The notes under the pieces were generated by a model. The model worked only from the letters and a program-made list of their open reading frames with translations, did not search any database and was not told where the DNA came from. Of a stretch of 64,000 nt of DNA, positions 36,096 to 47,939 are shown one piece after another. Source of the DNA: Sulfurovum sp. enrichment culture clone C5 (GTDB lineage: Bacteria; Campylobacterota; Campylobacteria; Campylobacterales; Sulfurovaceae); contig FAXN01000038.1 of NCBI GenBank assembly GCA_001493195.1, positions 1 through 64,000 of the forward strand. The letters run 5' to 3'. Positions within the stretch are counted from its first letter, which is position 1, and every line of letters begins with the position of its first letter. A program made the position numbers and the translations under genes.

Positions 36096-38054
36096 ATGTT
36101 ACAAGAAAAATATTACCCAAATAAAGAACATATAAAAAATGCTTCTATAAAAAGTATGGATGAGTATAATGAACTCATGAATGCTGCAAAAGAAGATTAT
36201 GAAGGTTTTTGGGGTAAATTTGCAAATGAAAAGATTGATTGGATTAAGCCTTATGATAAGGTCTTAGATGAATCTGAAGCTCCGTTTTATAAATGGTTTA
36301 TAGGTGGAAAACTTAATGTTGCTTATCAATGTGTTGATAGACACCTTAAAACCAAAAAAAATAAAGCTGCAATTATTTTTGAAGGTGACAATGGAGATAA
36401 AAGAGTTTTGACATATCTTGAGTTGGCTTACGAAGTAAGTAGAACAGCAAATATGTTTAAAAATGAATTTGGAATCAAAAAAGGCGATAGAGTAGTTCTA
36501 TATATGCCCATGATACCAGAAGCTGCTATAAGCATGCTTGCTTGTGCAAAAATAGGTGCGATTCACTCTGTTGTTTTTGGTGGTTTTAGTGCAGAAGCTC
36601 TAAGGGATAGAATCGTAGATGCTGAGGCAAAACTAGTTGTTACCTCTGATGGTGCTTTCAGAAAAGGAAGCCCTTATATGCTTAAACCTGTTGTTGACGA
36701 GGCATTGAGCAAGGATTGTGAATGTGTTAAAGCGGTTTGTGTTATTGAGAGAAATGGCGAAGATGTAAACTGGGTTGCTGGTAGGGACTATAGCTACAAT
36801 GAACTTATAAAATCACAATCAAAATATTGTGAATCAGAAGCTATGGATAGCGAAGATCCGCTATTTTTACTTTATACAAGTGGAAGTACTGGAAAACCAA
36901 AAGGCGTTCAACATTCAACAGCAGGATATATTCTTTGGGCTCAAATGACAATGGAATGGGTCTTTGATATGAAAGATAATGACACATATTGGTGTACTGC
37001 AGATGTTGGCTGGATAACAGGACATACATATATAGTTTATGGTCCTTTGGCAGCTGGTGCAACAACTATTATGTTTGAAGGTGTACCAACATTCCCTGAT
37101 GCTGGAAGATGTTGGAAAATGGTAGAAGAGTATAGAGTAAATCAATTTTACACTGCTCCAACAGCTATAAGACTTCTTCACAAAATGGGAGCGGATGAAC
37201 CTAAAAAATATGATCTTAGCAGCCTAAGAATTCTTGGTACTGTTGGAGAGCCTATAGATCCACCAGCATGGAAATGGTATTACGAAGAGATAGGAAGAAG
37301 CAAATGTGCAATTGTTGATACATACTGGCAAACAGAAACTGGTGGACACATGATAAGCCCACTTCCATTTGCAACACCTATCAAACCTGCTTGTGCGACT
37401 TTCCCTCTTCCTGGCATCATGGCAGAGATAATCGACGAAAATGGAAATCCAACTCCGATAGGAGAAAAAGGTTTTATGTGTATTACAAAACCTTGGCCAA
37501 GTATGATAAGAACTATATGGAATGACGGTGAGAGATTTGCAAAATCATATTTTGGAGATTGTAAAAAAGATGGCAAGCCAGTATATTTTACAGGCGATGG
37601 TGCTATGATAGATGAAGAAGGTTACATGACTATCACTGGCAGAACAGATGATGTTATCAATGTGAGTGGTCATAGAATGGGTACAGCTGAAGTTGAAGCA
37701 GCTATCAAAAAACATCCATCAGTTGCAGCAAATGCTGTTGTTGGTAAACCACATCCTATAAAAGGCGAGGGTATCTTTGCTTATGTAGTATTAAAAGGCG
37801 AAGATAACTTTGCAACAGAAGCTGAAACTATCAAAGAGATAAATGAAATTATCAAAAAAGAGATAGGCGCAATTGCACTTTGTGATGATATAGTTTTTGT
37901 TCCTGATGTTCCTAAAACAAGAAGTGGGAAAATCATGAGAAGAATCCTAAGAAGTATTGCAAAAGGCGAAGAGATAACTCAAGATACTTCAACTCTTGAA
38001 GATCCTACAATAGTTAGAAAAATCGAAGAGATTGTTAGATCTTGTAAACTATAA
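36096..38054 (+). CDS. acs: Acetyl-CoA synthetase
   Basis: [60 protein letters not shown]. Confidence 0.96.
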   Translation: MLQEKYYPNKEHIKNASIKSMDEYNELMNAAKEDYEGFWGKFANEKIDWIKPYDKVLDESEAPFYKWFIGGKLNVAYQCVDRHLKTKKNKAAIIFEGDNGDKRVLTYLELAYEVSRTANMFKNEFGIKKGDRVVLYMPMIPEAAISMLACAKIGAIHSVVFGGFSAEALRDRIVDAEAKLVVTSDGAFRKGSPYMLKPVVDEALSKDCECVKAVCVIERNGEDVNWVAGRDYSYNELIKSQSKYCESEAMDSEDPLFLLYTSGSTGKPKGVQHSTAGYILWAQMTMEWVFDMKDNDTYWCTADVGWITGHTYIVYGPLAAGATTIMFEGVPTFPDAGRCWKMVEEYRVNQFYTAPTAIRLLHKMGADEPKKYDLSSLRILGTVGEPIDPPAWKWYYEEIGRSKCAIVDTYWQTETGGHMISPLPFATPIKPACATFPLPGIMAEIIDENGNPTPIGEKGFMCITKPWPSMIRTIWNDGERFAKSYFGDCKKDGKPVYFTGDGAMIDEEGYMTITGRTDDVINVSGHRMGTAEVEAAIKKHPSVAANAVVGKPHPIKGEGIFAYVVLKGEDNFATEAETIKEINEIIKKEIGAIALCDDIVFVPDVPKTRSGKIMRRILRSIAKGEEITQDTSTLEDPTIVRKIEEIVRSCKL

Positions 38055-38079
38055 ATTCTTTAAATATTTAACCAATGGA

Positions 38080-38180
38080 TCCCCGCGTCAAGCGCGAGGA
38101 TGACACAAACTTATAATTAATGCGTTACCATTTCGTCATTCCTGCTGTCATCCCTGCGGAGGCAGTGACAGGAATCTACT
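38080..38180. repeat. Dispersed palindromic repeat remnants
   Basis: gatCCCCGCGTCAAGCGCGAGGATGAC and CGTCATTCCTGCTGTCATCCCTGCGGAGGCAGTGACAGGAATC resemble the repeat arms at 19.2/20.1/21.1 kb. Confidence 0.6.
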
Positions 38181-38853
38181 AGCCTATTATCTCTTCATAC
38201 AATTTTTTTATACTTTTCAAATCTTCAAAAGCATCTTTTTTTGCAGATGGATTTCTAAGTAAATAGCTAGGATGAAATGTGGGAATAATCACTAGATTAT
38301 CTTGCTTGATAACAGTTCCTCTAACTTTAGAAATTTGAAATTCATTTGTTGTTAAGTATTTCAAAGCAACACTACCAAGCGTTACTATAATTTTTGGCTT
38401 TATAATATCAATTTGTTTTTTTAAAAATGGTAAACAAGTTCTTGCTTCTTCTTCCAATGGGTTTCTATTGTTAGGGGGTCTGCATTTAACAATATTGGAT
38501 ATATAAACATCTTCTCTCTTAAGTCCTAAAACATTTTCTATCATAGTAGTAAGCAATTCTCCTGATTTGCCCACAAAAGGACGACCTAAGCTATCTTCGG
38601 TTTCTCCAGGAGCTTCACCTATAAACATAATCTTTGCATGCAGATTTCCCTCACCAAATACCACATTTGTCCTAGTTTTACTTAGACTACATAGATGACA
38701 TCCTAATGCTTCTTTTTTTAAATTATCTATATTTTCAGGCAAGTTAATTATATTTTGATTTTGTTCAAGTAAGCTTGGATTGTAGTATTTATATCCAAGT
38801 GATTTTAGAATCAATAGTTGTTTAATTTGTTGTGCTTTGGTTATTTTATCCAT
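38179..38853 (-). CDS. Uracil-DNA glycosylase family 4/5-like
   Basis: CHLCSLSKTRTNVVFGEGN...MFIGEAPGETEDSLGRPFVGKSGELL...TFHPSYLLRNP. Confidence 0.92.
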   Translation of the reverse strand: MDKITKAQQIKQLLILKSLGYKYYNPSLLEQNQNIINLPENIDNLKKEALGCHLCSLSKTRTNVVFGEGNLHAKIMFIGEAPGETEDSLGRPFVGKSGELLTTMIENVLGLKREDVYISNIVKCRPPNNRNPLEEEARTCLPFLKKQIDIIKPKIIVTLGSVALKYLTTNEFQISKVRGTVIKQDNLVIIPTFHPSYLLRNPSAKKDAFEDLKSIKKLYEEIIG

Positions 38854-38944
38854 CGTAAAATATTACCGCATATTATATAAAATCTTATATAAACCATCGC
38901 CTATAGTGATATAATAATAGATATATTATTCCAAGGAATAAATA

Positions 38945-39451
38945 ATGAAACATTTATGGCTGATTCTCATTGCTCTGCTTACAGGCTGTGTCGAAAGACC
39001 AAAACATGTGACACCAGTGGAGCATTTTCAACTTAAGAGCTATCTTGGCACTTGGTACGAGATCGCACGGCTTGACCACTCCTTTGAGCGCGGGCTAGAT
39101 AAGATTACTGCCACTTACTCTCTGCGCGAGGATGGTAGCGTCAAGGTAATGAACCGTGGATTTGATACAAAGAAAAAAATATGGAAAGAGGCGGAAGGCA
39201 AAGCCTACTTTGTAGAGGATTCTGATACTGGATTTTTAAAGGTTTCTTTTTTTGGACCATTTTATGGTGCATATGTCGTGATGGATACTGATTATGAGAG
39301 TTACACCATGATTAGTGGACCTGACCACTCTTACTTTTGGATACTCTCGCGTACCCCACAGCTTGATCCGAAGATTCAGTCTCGTCTGATTCAAAAAGCC
39401 AAAGAAGCAGGCTTTGAGACCGAGAAACTTATATTTGTTAGTCATGAATAA
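38945..39451 (+). CDS. Lipocalin family lipoprotein (Blc-like)
   Basis: LTGCVERP lipobox; YLGTWYEIARLDHSFERGL, YFWILSRTP. Confidence 0.92.
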   Translation: MKHLWLILIALLTGCVERPKHVTPVEHFQLKSYLGTWYEIARLDHSFERGLDKITATYSLREDGSVKVMNRGFDTKKKIWKEAEGKAYFVEDSDTGFLKVSFFGPFYGAYVVMDTDYESYTMISGPDHSYFWILSRTPQLDPKIQSRLIQKAKEAGFETEKLIFVSHE

Positions 39452-39467
39452 AAAACTAGAATTGCAC

Positions 39468-39490
39468 TAAAGCCCCAAAATAGGGCTTTA
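39468..39490. terminator. Hairpin terminator between convergent genes
   Basis: TAAAGCCC-CAAAATA-GGGCTTTA. Confidence 0.65.
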
Positions 39491-39516
39491 TAGCTTTTAG
39501 AGGTAGTGAGAGGAGC

Positions 39517-39903
39517 TTAATCTTCTACTGTAACTTCTACAGGAGTACCTTCCCAGATACCATGTTTTGTACAGTAGCCGTGTGCTACAAGGTTAAGTTT
39601 TTTACCTGTTGGGATGATAGTAAAAGTTGTTGTATTGTGTGCTTTTACATTTCCTAAAGTTCCTGGAACATAAGATGCTTTTGCAAGCAATGTATCGCCG
39701 TTAAATAGGCTTACAGACTCTATAAAATGATCAAAATCATCTGGATGAGTATATTCATTTCCCATTTTAACTGTTACTTCGAACGGTTCACCAGCTTTTG
39801 CAGTGGTTGCACAGTGGATAAATGGAGAATGTCTATCTATCAAATCTTTTTTAGCTTCTCTCTCAACAGTATCTATATCTACATATTTATTTATTTTTGG
39901 CAT
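39517..39903 (-). CDS. Superoxide reductase (neelaredoxin/class II desulfoferrodoxin-like)
   Basis: HSPFIHC...GNEYTHPDDFDHFIESV...HGYCTKHGIWEG metal ligands. Confidence 0.88.
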   Translation of the reverse strand: MPKINKYVDIDTVEREAKKDLIDRHSPFIHCATTAKAGEPFEVTVKMGNEYTHPDDFDHFIESVSLFNGDTLLAKASYVPGTLGNVKAHNTTTFTIIPTGKKLNLVAHGYCTKHGIWEGTPVEVTVED

Positions 39904-39981
39904 ATTTTGTCTCCTTAATTTTAATTAACAGAGTGATTATAACATAATTTATTTTTAAAATAGGATAAACTTTATCCTATT

Positions 39982-40293
39982 TTAATCTAAATATGAACAA
40001 CAATAATCAGTAGGTGTAAAAACTTCCAAATCAAAAGAACTTTTTGCTGGCACATTGAAAGTTGTTGGTGTTGTTATCTCCATCCACTCATTTGAATCTG
40101 CAAGTTTAACTTTCAAGTGACCTGCTAGTATCTCCATATCTTCCGCTTTATCTGTTCCAAAATTGTAAACTCCAGGTAACATAATCCCAAGTGTTTTTTT
40201 TGAACCATCACTAAAAAGAACCGTTCTACTTGTTACTTTACCGTCAAAATATATGTTTGCTTCTTTAATTACTTCTACATTTTTAAAACTCAT
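39982..40293 (-). CDS. ppnP: Pyrimidine/purine nucleoside phosphorylase (DUF1255)
   Basis: ANIYFDGKVTSRTVLFSDGSKKTLGIMLPGVYNFGTDKAEDMEILAG. Confidence 0.88.
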   Translation of the reverse strand: MSFKNVEVIKEANIYFDGKVTSRTVLFSDGSKKTLGIMLPGVYNFGTDKAEDMEILAGHLKVKLADSNEWMEITTPTTFNVPAKSSFDLEVFTPTDYCCSYLD

Positions 40294-40308
40294 TTTTATC
40301 CTTTGTTG

Positions 40309-40806
40309 TTAATTTGTTTTGACAAATTTGCCTTGTATTTTATCTTTTTTTACTTTAGTAAACTCACCGATTTTACCATTCATACATATATATATTCCGC
40401 TTGTATCGCAATTTGATAAAAATCCATAGCTCATTGCAAAGTTTGCTGTAGCCTCAATAGGATTGATGCTAAAAGGCACCATTGCACCAGTAAGAACGAT
40501 AACTTTGTCTTTACAATTTTTGTCCAAAAAATCTGCTGTTATATGCATGGTATCCGTACCATGTATAATGATGAATTTATTTTTAGAATTATGCTGATTG
40601 ATATTATTTTTGATTAATTCTCTATCATCATCATCAAACTCTAAACTATCTTTACCGACGATATTGACTATCTCAAATTCACAAAGCCAATTGCTCGTTA
40701 TCTCTTCAAAGGCTTGTGAGTCATTATCCACAAATAGCTCTCCATTTAATCTATTGTAGCGTTTATTGAATGTGCCGCCAGTATTAATAACTAAAATATC
40801 ACTCAT
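40309..40806 (-). CDS. Short asparaginase-domain protein
   Basis: ILVINTGGTFNKRY...IIHGTDTMHITADFL...VLTGAMVPF. Confidence 0.8.
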   Translation of the reverse strand: MSDILVINTGGTFNKRYNRLNGELFVDNDSQAFEEITSNWLCEFEIVNIVGKDSLEFDDDDRELIKNNINQHNSKNKFIIIHGTDTMHITADFLDKNCKDKVIVLTGAMVPFSINPIEATANFAMSYGFLSNCDTSGIYICMNGKIGEFTKVKKDKIQGKFVKTN

Positions 40807-40821
40807 ATTGCTTTCTCCTGA

Positions 40822-41706
<885 letters not shown>

Positions 41707-41709
41707 ACA

Positions 41710-42465
41710 TTGCAAGACAGCCAAGACTATATTGACAAAAAAAATAAACTGTCAAAAATACTTACCATTTATGGCAGAAATGCCGTAAATGAAGCTCTTT
41801 TAGAATCTACAATTACACCAAATAAACTTCATCTATCTACTTCAAACAAAGATGCAAAAGTTATCGATGATATGATATCAATTTGCAACAAAAGAGGCAT
41901 AGAGATAGTGTATCATGATAAAATGACACTTTCTAGAATATCTAAAAATGCCAAACAAGACCAAGGCGTAGCATTGGACATAATGATGGATAATTTTCTG
42001 AATGAAGATGAATTTATAGCAAATAATATTAATTATAGATTATTGGCGATAGATGGAGTATCAAACCCACAAAACCTTGGTATGATTATCCGCTCTGCTG
42101 CAGCAGGGAATATAGATGCTATCATCATTCCAAGCAAAGGAACATCATCTATAAATCCTCTTGTGATAAAAGCAAGCGTAGGGACTATATTTAAAATACC
42201 TATCATCATTTCAAACAATCTAAGCACTACATTAAAAAAATTCAAAAACTCAAAGACCGTCATCTATACTCTTTGCCTTAATGCAAAAGAGTCTTATAAA
42301 AATGTGGATTATACAGACAAAAGCATATTTGTTTTAGGCAATGAAACAAACGGGGTGAGCAAAGAGATAGAGGCATTGAGCGATAAAAGCATAATTATCC
42401 CCATGAAAAGAGGAGTTGAATCACTCAATGTTGCAGTAACTGCATCACTTTTAGCATTTATGTAA
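41710..42465 (+). CDS. TrmH/SpoU family RNA 2'-O-methyltransferase (TTG start)
   Basis: IYGRNAVNEALLES...AIDGVSNPQNLGMIIRSAAAGN...FVLGNETNGVSKEIEAL...RGVESLNVAVTASLLAF. Confidence 0.88.
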   Translation: MQDSQDYIDKKNKLSKILTIYGRNAVNEALLESTITPNKLHLSTSNKDAKVIDDMISICNKRGIEIVYHDKMTLSRISKNAKQDQGVALDIMMDNFLNEDEFIANNINYRLLAIDGVSNPQNLGMIIRSAAAGNIDAIIIPSKGTSSINPLVIKASVGTIFKIPIIISNNLSTTLKKFKNSKTVIYTLCLNAKESYKNVDYTDKSIFVLGNETNGVSKEIEALSDKSIIIPMKRGVESLNVAVTASLLAFM

Positions 42466-42467
42466 TT

Positions 42468-43082
42468 TTAGTCTTTCTGATATTTATCTTCTAGAATTTT
42501 CACAAATGTTTTTATATCAGTATTTTCAGCACTAAATGTAATGGCTTCTTTGACATCTACATTTATAACAAAAGGAACAAATAGCGCTTCGTTTCTAGGC
42601 AAAGATCTACCAGAATTTTCAAGGAAAATAGGAACTATCGGTATCTCTGGATATTTAGAAGCCAAATGACCGATTCCATTTTTAAATCCTTGCATCTCCT
42701 CAGGATTTCCTCTACTTCCTTCTGGAAATATAATCACACTATAACCATCATCAAGCGCATCATGGATATTTTGCATTGGATTTGCATGGAAATTCTTTTT
42801 TGACATTCTCTCAAGCGGTATAATATCTATGATATTTTTTGAAATCCAACCTATAATTTTATTTTTATAAAAATAATCTTTAGCGCCAACTGGCTTTGTA
42901 TTTTTAATCATATCACTATCAAATATAGACATAATTGCCATGATATCCAAATGACTATTGTGGTTGGCTATGATGATAAATTGTCCATCGCGTGGAATAT
43001 TGTGTTTATTTGTTATAGTAATTCCAGATACTATCAGGACAAAAGGCTTTACAAAAAATAGAAAAAATATACTTTTAAGCAT
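42468..43082 (-). CDS. 1-acyl-sn-glycerol-3-phosphate acyltransferase (PlsC-like)
   Basis: NHNSHLDIMA, FPEGSRGNPEEMQGFKNG. Confidence 0.87.
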   Translation of the reverse strand: MLKSIFFLFFVKPFVLIVSGITITNKHNIPRDGQFIIIANHNSHLDIMAIMSIFDSDMIKNTKPVGAKDYFYKNKIIGWISKNIIDIIPLERMSKKNFHANPMQNIHDALDDGYSVIIFPEGSRGNPEEMQGFKNGIGHLASKYPEIPIVPIFLENSGRSLPRNEALFVPFVINVDVKEAITFSAENTDIKTFVKILEDKYQKD

Positions 43083-43084
43083 GA

Positions 43085-44008
43085 CTAATAAAATATATAA
43101 TAAATGTAATGAAAAAATAGAGGAGCCGTATATGTCAAACTATCAACTCTATCTATAACGCCGCCATGCCCAGCTATAAAATTGCTTGCATCTTTAACTC
43201 CAACATCTCTTTTGATCATAGATACAACCACATCTCCGATAAATCCACTTAGAGAAATGATAAGTCCTGCGCCGATAGCTTGAATGATAGAAAAAGGTGT
43301 TAAATATGAAAACAAAACAGCTAAAGTTGTTGTTATTATCACAGCACCTACCAATCCCTCTACTGTTTTCTTTGGACTTACTTTTGGCACAATTGGTGTT
43401 TTACCAAAAGTTTTTCCACATACAAATTGCAATACATCATTTAATTCTGTCAATAAAAATAGATACAACAAAAGCATAGCACCATTTATATCACCTATAG
43501 GTTTTAACATAAATAGATATGCACTATGGCTAATAGCAAATATAAACAACATTGCACCCCAGTTTACCTTACTAGTGTTATCTATGAAGCCCTCGGTTTG
43601 TCCTATCATCATTTGTCTAAATGATAAAAATAAAAATAGATATACTGGAATCGTTATGATGAACATTGCATACCACTGTGTATATGCAAAATAGTATTGA
43701 GGGATGATAGAAAGATATCCATAAAATATTATTCGTCTATCTGCTAACCTAGTCGGTATGATAGATATGTATTCTTTAAATGCTAGATAACTTACAAAAG
43801 CCAAAAACACAACGCCTAGGGTATTGTTTAAAAACATTGCTAAAACAAAGATAGATATCATCCAAAGCCAAGATATTATCCTGTCGTTTAGCTCTTGTTT
43901 TTTTGTTTTTGTTTTGTATTCTAAAATCTTAGTAACAATAAATGATATTGCCAAGATAGCATATATGGCTATAACGGTATTATAAATATTGGGGTTTAGT
44001 ATGTTCAT
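43085..44008 (-). CDS. cdsA: Phosphatidate cytidylyltransferase
   Basis: Multi-TM; KVSPKKTVEGLVGA...SLSGFIGDVVVSMIKRDVGVKDASNFIAGHGGVIDRVDSL. Confidence 0.92.
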   Translation of the reverse strand: MNILNPNIYNTVIAIYAILAISFIVTKILEYKTKTKKQELNDRIISWLWMISIFVLAMFLNNTLGVVFLAFVSYLAFKEYISIIPTRLADRRIIFYGYLSIIPQYYFAYTQWYAMFIITIPVYLFLFLSFRQMMIGQTEGFIDNTSKVNWGAMLFIFAISHSAYLFMLKPIGDINGAMLLLYLFLLTELNDVLQFVCGKTFGKTPIVPKVSPKKTVEGLVGAVIITTTLAVLFSYLTPFSIIQAIGAGLIISLSGFIGDVVVSMIKRDVGVKDASNFIAGHGGVIDRVDSLTYTAPLFFHYIYYIFY

Positions 44009-44082
44009 TCTTTTCTTTCTGTGAAATTTATGTGACTTATTTATTAATATTATAACTAAAAATATATGTTATAATCGACTCT

Positions 44083-44901
44083 ATGGTTAAAACTAAAAAT
44101 AAAAAATTATTATCCCAAAGACATAAAATATTTTATCTACTATCGGTATCTATAAAAAGGTTTAAAAAATATATATCTTGGCATATAGACAATAAAAAAT
44201 ATGCTTCTATGATCGATACTGAAAAATTGAAATATAGAGTCAAGAAGCACCAATCTATTTTAGTTAGAAAGCTAGAAAATGTTGATTTGGAGCTACAATA
44301 CAACAAAGTTACAAATATTAAAATAGCCATAAACAGACTAAATGGGATTATCATCAATCCAAATGAAACTTTTTCATTTTGTAAATTAGTAGGATTGCCA
44401 ACTGCCAAAAAAGGTTATTTAGAGGGTATGGAATTATCTTTTGGAAAGGCAAAAAAAGGCACAGGAGGAGGTATTTGTCAAATTGCAAACTTGATAAATT
44501 GGCTTATTATGCATAGTCCTTTGGACATTACACAGAGACATCATCACTCATTTGATCCGTTTCCTGATAAAAATAGAATTTTACCCTTTGGAAGTGGTGC
44601 TACGATTTTTTATAATTATATAGATTATCAATTTACAAATAATACGCCTTATAAATTTCAACTTAACTTTTGGATGGATAGCAAATGCTTACATGGGGAA
44701 TTAAGAGTTAATGAATATTTAAATTATACATATCATGTATTTGAAAAAGAGCATCAATTTATCAAGATTGATGATGATTTTTATAGAAAAAATCAAATTC
44801 ACAAAGAAAAAAGAGTTAGATTTACAAATGAGTTGTTAGAATCAAAAATGGTTATAAAAAACTTTTCAAAAGTAATGTACGAACCAAAAGATATAGAGTA
44901 G
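44083..44901 (+). CDS. VanW family protein
   Basis: NPNETFSFCKLVGLPTAKKGYLEGMELSFGKAKKGTGGGICQIANLINWLIMHS. Confidence 0.9.
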   Translation: MVKTKNKKLLSQRHKIFYLLSVSIKRFKKYISWHIDNKKYASMIDTEKLKYRVKKHQSILVRKLENVDLELQYNKVTNIKIAINRLNGIIINPNETFSFCKLVGLPTAKKGYLEGMELSFGKAKKGTGGGICQIANLINWLIMHSPLDITQRHHHSFDPFPDKNRILPFGSGATIFYNYIDYQFTNNTPYKFQLNFWMDSKCLHGELRVNEYLNYTYHVFEKEHQFIKIDDDFYRKNQIHKEKRVRFTNELLESKMVIKNFSKVMYEPKDIE

Positions 44902-44904
44902 TAG

Positions 44905-45834
44905 TTAATCTAATAATTGCAAAATATTTAATGCATCACGATATATAGGCTCATCTATGAAACCATATTTATCATCCATAAAACCATTGATCCCTTTGGA
45001 GCTATGTGCTTCAAATATCTCTTTTATATATTTTGCTCTTTGAATTTCTGCCTTGGTAGTATCAAAAATCTCATTTGCAATTATAGCTTGTTTTGGGCCC
45101 ATGCAAGCCTTGCTAGTAAAACCGAATGATTTTTCATATTCGCACCATTTACGAAACTCATCCGTGTTATTGTAATCTTGATACATAAAAGAAACTGGAT
45201 GAATATCTACTGTTTTACACTCTATTAGAAATTTTGTAAGTATATAATCTATAGTTGGGTTTGCTCTTTGGAGAATAGATTGTGGTAATTTTAAAGATGC
45301 GAGTAAATCGAGTATACCAATGTTTGCTGTAGTTATACGATTATCAATCTTAAACTCTTTTATACAGCCAAAAGCCTCTTTTGTTTCTAGTGAAAAATGA
45401 AGGTCTTTTTCAAAATTTAAAATTTTAAGTGCTACTTCAAGCTCCTTTGGACTTGTGACTTTTGGCAACCTAATGGCATCAAAACCAAAATCATTTAAAA
45501 ACTCTATCTCTTCTTTACCACCTTCGCAAAATGGATTTGTACGAATAACAATAAAACTTGTAGATTTTTTGAGATTTGATAAAAATAGGGCGATATTATA
45601 AAGTGCCTCTTTTTTTCTCGCAGGAGCAATAGCATCTTCTAAATTCAGCGTAACTACATCAGCGATACTCTCATCAAGAGAGTTTAAGTGCTTAAGATTT
45701 AGAGGATTTAACATCATATTTGATCTATGTTTAACAAGCTTTGTAAGCTCTTTTTTAAAAGTGCCGAAATGCTTTTGGATTTGGCTTGGAGTTAAGTTTT
45801 CAAATTGTTCAATGTTATCAAATATCATACCCAA
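44905..45834 (-). CDS. HpcH/HpaI aldolase / citrate lyase beta-like
   Basis: LNLEDAIAPARKKEAL...VIRTNPF...FDAIRLPKV...SLETKEAFG. Confidence 0.8.
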   Translation of the reverse strand: MGMIFDNIEQFENLTPSQIQKHFGTFKKELTKLVKHRSNMMLNPLNLKHLNSLDESIADVVTLNLEDAIAPARKKEALYNIALFLSNLKKSTSFIVIRTNPFCEGGKEEIEFLNDFGFDAIRLPKVTSPKELEVALKILNFEKDLHFSLETKEAFGCIKEFKIDNRITTANIGILDLLASLKLPQSILQRANPTIDYILTKFLIECKTVDIHPVSFMYQDYNNTDEFRKWCEYEKSFGFTSKACMGPKQAIIANEIFDTTKAEIQRAKYIKEIFEAHSSKGINGFMDDKYGFIDEPIYRDALNILQLLD

Positions 45835-45971
45835 TCATAACATAAGCAAGCTTTATATGACAAAATGCAATATATCAATTTAGCAAAAAGTTTTTTAGAT
45901 AAAATACGACTTATGAAAAAACTATACATAATTTACACATTGCTAATTACGCTCTGTTTCAAAGAGATAAA

Positions 45972-47246
45972 ATGACTTTAGATAATATTTGTAAAATACT
46001 TGAAAAAGATAATATATTTTTAACAGGTGGGGCAGGGGTAGGCAAAAGCTACACCACCATGAAGATTATAGAAAAATTCAAAAAAAATGAAAAAAATGTT
46101 GTAACTCTAGGCTCAACCGGCGTTAGTGCAGTTGCAGTAAATGGTATGACTGTGCATAGTTTTTTTGTTTTTGGCATAGCAAATTCACTTGAAGAGTTAG
46201 ATATCGGAGATAAAAAAGCAAAACATAGGCTAAGCGAACTAAAAAAGATTATTTCAAACACGGATTTGATAGTAATCGATGAAATATCCATGATAAGCGC
46301 AAGTCTTATAGATATGATAGCTTACCGACTTGACTCTATGGGTTTTATGGGTAAAATTTTATTTGTTGGAGATTTTTTCCAACTTAGCCCCATAGTAAAA
46401 TACAAAGAAAATGTAGGATTGTTTGATAGCTTACTTTTTGCTTTTGAAAGCTCTTCATGGCACAATTTCGCCCCAGTAGTTGTAGAACTTACCACAATGC
46501 ACAGAACACACGATACAGAGTTTACAAAGATACTTTCTAGCATACGAAAAGGCGAAGTAAACGAAAAAGTTATAGAATATATCAAATCCTTGGAACAAAA
46601 CAGTGCTTTGGAAAATTCAACATATCTATTTGGCAAAAATGAACATGTTGAAAAGATGAATAGGGATAAACTAGCCGAGCTTTCATCTCCAGCCGTAATG
46701 CTTATAGCTCAAAATAACAGTATCAAGGGCGTACATGAAAATAAAGTTGCAAATTGGCAAAAATCCCTTCCTGTGCCAGATACATTAACACTAAAAGTGG
46801 GCGCACCTGTACTATTTTGTGTAAACAAATGGGGAAAATATGCAAATGGCGAACGAGGTGTTATAAGAGAGATAACTAGTGAAGCTGTCATAGTAGAAAA
46901 AAATGATAGTTTGGTGCGAGTTGAACCTCATGTATTTGAGCTTGGAGAGTTTCATGCCAATGAAGATGGCAAACTCAAATCTATTACACTTGCTACGATG
47001 TCGCAATTCCCGCTAAAACTAGCTTATGCTATAACGATACACAAATCACAAGGGATGAGTATAGACAACTTGGTTTGTAATGTAGATAATATCTTTACGC
47101 CAAGTCAATTTTATGTTGCCTTATCTCGTGCAACGGATCCTAAAACTTTAAAGGTTGATTACAGTGGTGGTAATTTGGAGTATTATCTAAAAAGAGTTAT
47201 ATCTATAGATCCGAGAGTAGTGGAGTTTTATAGTAGCGTTAGATAG
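45972..47246 (+). CDS. PIF1-like/RecD-type ATP-dependent DNA helicase
   Basis: LTGGAGVGKSYTTMKII...STGVSAVAVNGMTVHSFF...VIDEISMISASLIDMI...AITIHKSQGMSIDN...FYVALSRATDP. Confidence 0.9.
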   Translation: MTLDNICKILEKDNIFLTGGAGVGKSYTTMKIIEKFKKNEKNVVTLGSTGVSAVAVNGMTVHSFFVFGIANSLEELDIGDKKAKHRLSELKKIISNTDLIVIDEISMISASLIDMIAYRLDSMGFMGKILFVGDFFQLSPIVKYKENVGLFDSLLFAFESSSWHNFAPVVVELTTMHRTHDTEFTKILSSIRKGEVNEKVIEYIKSLEQNSALENSTYLFGKNEHVEKMNRDKLAELSSPAVMLIAQNNSIKGVHENKVANWQKSLPVPDTLTLKVGAPVLFCVNKWGKYANGERGVIREITSEAVIVEKNDSLVRVEPHVFELGEFHANEDGKLKSITLATMSQFPLKLAYAITIHKSQGMSIDNLVCNVDNIFTPSQFYVALSRATDPKTLKVDYSGGNLEYYLKRVISIDPRVVEFYSSVR

Positions 47247-47928
47247 TTATCAACGAGATATTACCAACTTTTTGGATAACTATTTTTTGTTTCTTTACAA
47301 CACTCAAATCTCCATCAAACTCTAGTACATTGTAGTAATTCTTCAAATCTATCTCCAAAGAATCATTTATTTGTCCATGTATATTGAAAAATCTTTTAAA
47401 TTTCAAAGGTGTGAAAACAAAAAATCTACTTTTTGATGCCAATAAAAATGGAGTGGCTAATAAATGAAATGGTAAAAGAAGTAGGGTAGAGATGACATAT
47501 CTCAATGCACCACTTTTTAAAAGTCCAAATCTTAAAACTTCAGATATAAATATATGGGCAACATCGCTTGAATTGCCACAAGAAAATAGAAATATTTTTT
47601 TATCGATAGCGTAAAATGGTACATCTATCTTTTTAACATCCTCATTGTTAGCTATCAATGCAAGAATCTTGTCAATATTTGGTAGTCTATGTATTTTGGC
47701 TAAAACATTAAAAGAGCCGGTAGGATTTACGATAAAAGGAGGCATCGAAGATATACCAAATTTATTGTACAAATCTTTTAGTGTTCTTCGAATAGCACCA
47801 TCGCCGCCATTTATGAGTATATAGTCAAAATCTGATATATTTTCTACAGATCCCGAATGAATGAGAGACACATAAGTTATCTCTATGCCTGAAAACTCTA
47901 TATGTTGTCCGATTGATAGAATTTTCAT
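47239..47928 (-). CDS. Diacylglycerol/lipid kinase catalytic-domain protein
   Basis: YILINGGDGAIRRTLKDL...VNPTGSFNVLAKI. Confidence 0.75.
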   Translation of the reverse strand: MKILSIGQHIEFSGIEITYVSLIHSGSVENISDFDYILINGGDGAIRRTLKDLYNKFGISSMPPFIVNPTGSFNVLAKIHRLPNIDKILALIANNEDVKKIDVPFYAIDKKIFLFSCGNSSDVAHIFISEVLRFGLLKSGALRYVISTLLLLPFHLLATPFLLASKSRFFVFTPLKFKRFFNIHGQINDSLEIDLKNYYNVLEFDGDLSVVKKQKIVIQKVGNISLITI

Positions 47929-47939
47929 ATAACTTTGCT

